Translations under genes and position numbers: made by a program | Source: Priapulus caudatus | Taxonomy: Eukaryota > Priapulida > Priapulimorpha > Priapulimorphida > Priapulidae | DNA length: 25,355 nt | Assembly (NCBI RefSeq): GCF_000485595.1 | Contig: NW_014577472.1 | Coordinates: forward strand, 132,200-157,554 | Reading direction: 5' to 3' | Shown: positions 24,669 through 25,355 of the stretch, one piece after another | How the letters are laid out: every line of letters begins with the position of its first letter | Position numbering within the stretch: position 1 is the first letter of the stretch | Notes under the pieces: model-generated | What the model was told of the DNA's origin: nothing | What the model saw: the letters and a program-made list of their open reading frames with translations, nothing else | Databases searched by the model: none

Positions 24669-24869
24669 GTAAGCAAGCGGCGCCTCGTGTGATCGCGCCG
24701 ATGGGGGGGAAGGACTTCAGGCCGGCTGTTCCGGACAGCAGGCTAGGATTAGGTTAAGGTTAGAGTCAGTGTTAGGCATTGAAGAACATTGTCTTGTTGT
24801 TGTTTGGCAATTGGCTTCATGCTGGTTGTATACCCCGGTTTTATGTTCCCCCTGAGTTCTTCAGCAGCC

Positions 24870-25355
24870 CACCGTGTTGACTGGTTCTACACCAGAATTA
24901 TTCTCGCTTTACTGGTTGGACACCCTTGTTCATCCCACTATGCATCCCCTTCCCTATTCACTGATTGTACACACCTGTTCTTTTTCTTTCCGTATTCTTC
25001 AGATGCCGACTCGTATGCTGATTGTATATCTCCCTTCTTCCCACTTCACTGGCTGTACAACCCTATTCCTCTCTTCCTGCGTTCTTTAGAGGCCCACTCA
25101 TCCTTCGTCCTGCTTTCCTGGTTGTACCTCTCCTCGCTTCCAGCTTTTCTGGTTGTACATACGTTTCTTTCAACTTTGCTGGTTGTACCTCCCTTCTTTT
25201 CCAGTTTGATGGTTGTACGTCCTCCCTCTTCCAGCTTTACTGGTTGTACGTCCCCTCTCTTCCAGCTTTGCTGGTTGTACGTCCCCTCTCTTCCAGCTTT
25301 GCTGGTTGTACGTCCCCTCTCTTCCAGCTTTGCTGGTTGTACGTCCCCTCTCTTC
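24870..25355. repeat. 31-bp minisatellite running off the right edge
   Basis: The last ~150 bases are near-identical 31-base units containing TTTGCTGGTTGTACGTCCCC then TCTCTTCCAG. Units become more diverged and unequal in length to the left, back to about 24870. It lies in the intron after the exon ending at 24668. Confidence 0.88.

Overview
This window is nuclear DNA from an animal. It holds split genes with GT-AG introns, phase-consistent exons, many microsatellites and minisatellites, and several short inverted-repeat transposons. The protein families and the repeat families seen point to a marine invertebrate, but I cannot name a species or a phylum from the sequence alone. I found no rRNA, tRNA, CRISPR array or bacterial-type operon.

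Three protein-coding genes can be built exon by exon, with reading phase preserved at every junction. (1) Positions 548-7075, plus strand: 11 exons (618 codons plus stop) of a ZnT5/SLC30A5-type zinc transporter. The first ~150 residues lie upstream of the window or in unrecognised sequence. (2) Positions 15014-9240, minus strand: 9 exons giving a closed 532-residue reading frame. It has an N-terminal helical region resembling a Sin3/GON4L-type PAH fold and a low-complexity Gln/Pro/His-rich C-terminal half. I cannot assign an orthologue. One exon exists twice through a 346-bp tandem duplication that keeps the frame. (3) Positions 17167-24668, plus strand: 6 exons (about 1090 residues, open at both ends) of a multi-C2HC zinc-finger protein of the ZNF474/ZC2HC1 kind. 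It has three tandem finger pairs, and a giant 2.36-kb exon encodes 26 copies of a 14-residue Arg/Glu/Ser repeat.

Genes 1 and 2 converge tail to tail, with about 2.2 kb of AT-rich 3' sequence between their stop codons. Genes 2 and 3 are divergent, with about 2.15 kb between the first visible coding exons. Nothing suggests a shared pathway. A zinc transporter beside a zinc-finger gene looks like chance.

Introns and intergenic DNA carry most of the unusual structure. There is a foldback element with ~150-bp terminal inverted repeats and an exact 9-bp target duplication, with a second element nested inside it. A CAGTGGTTCTTAACC-ended hAT-type MITE is present, as are two copies of a CCTCCGCC-type element in gene 3 introns, one of which cuts through a relic duplicated exon. 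Three elements have GGGC-GTAG-type ends. Tiny palindromes with CAGGAGT...ACTCCTG ends sit in AT-rich simple repeats, and there are several minisatellites with 20-31-bp units. Intron 5 of the zinc transporter appears to be a GC-AG intron.
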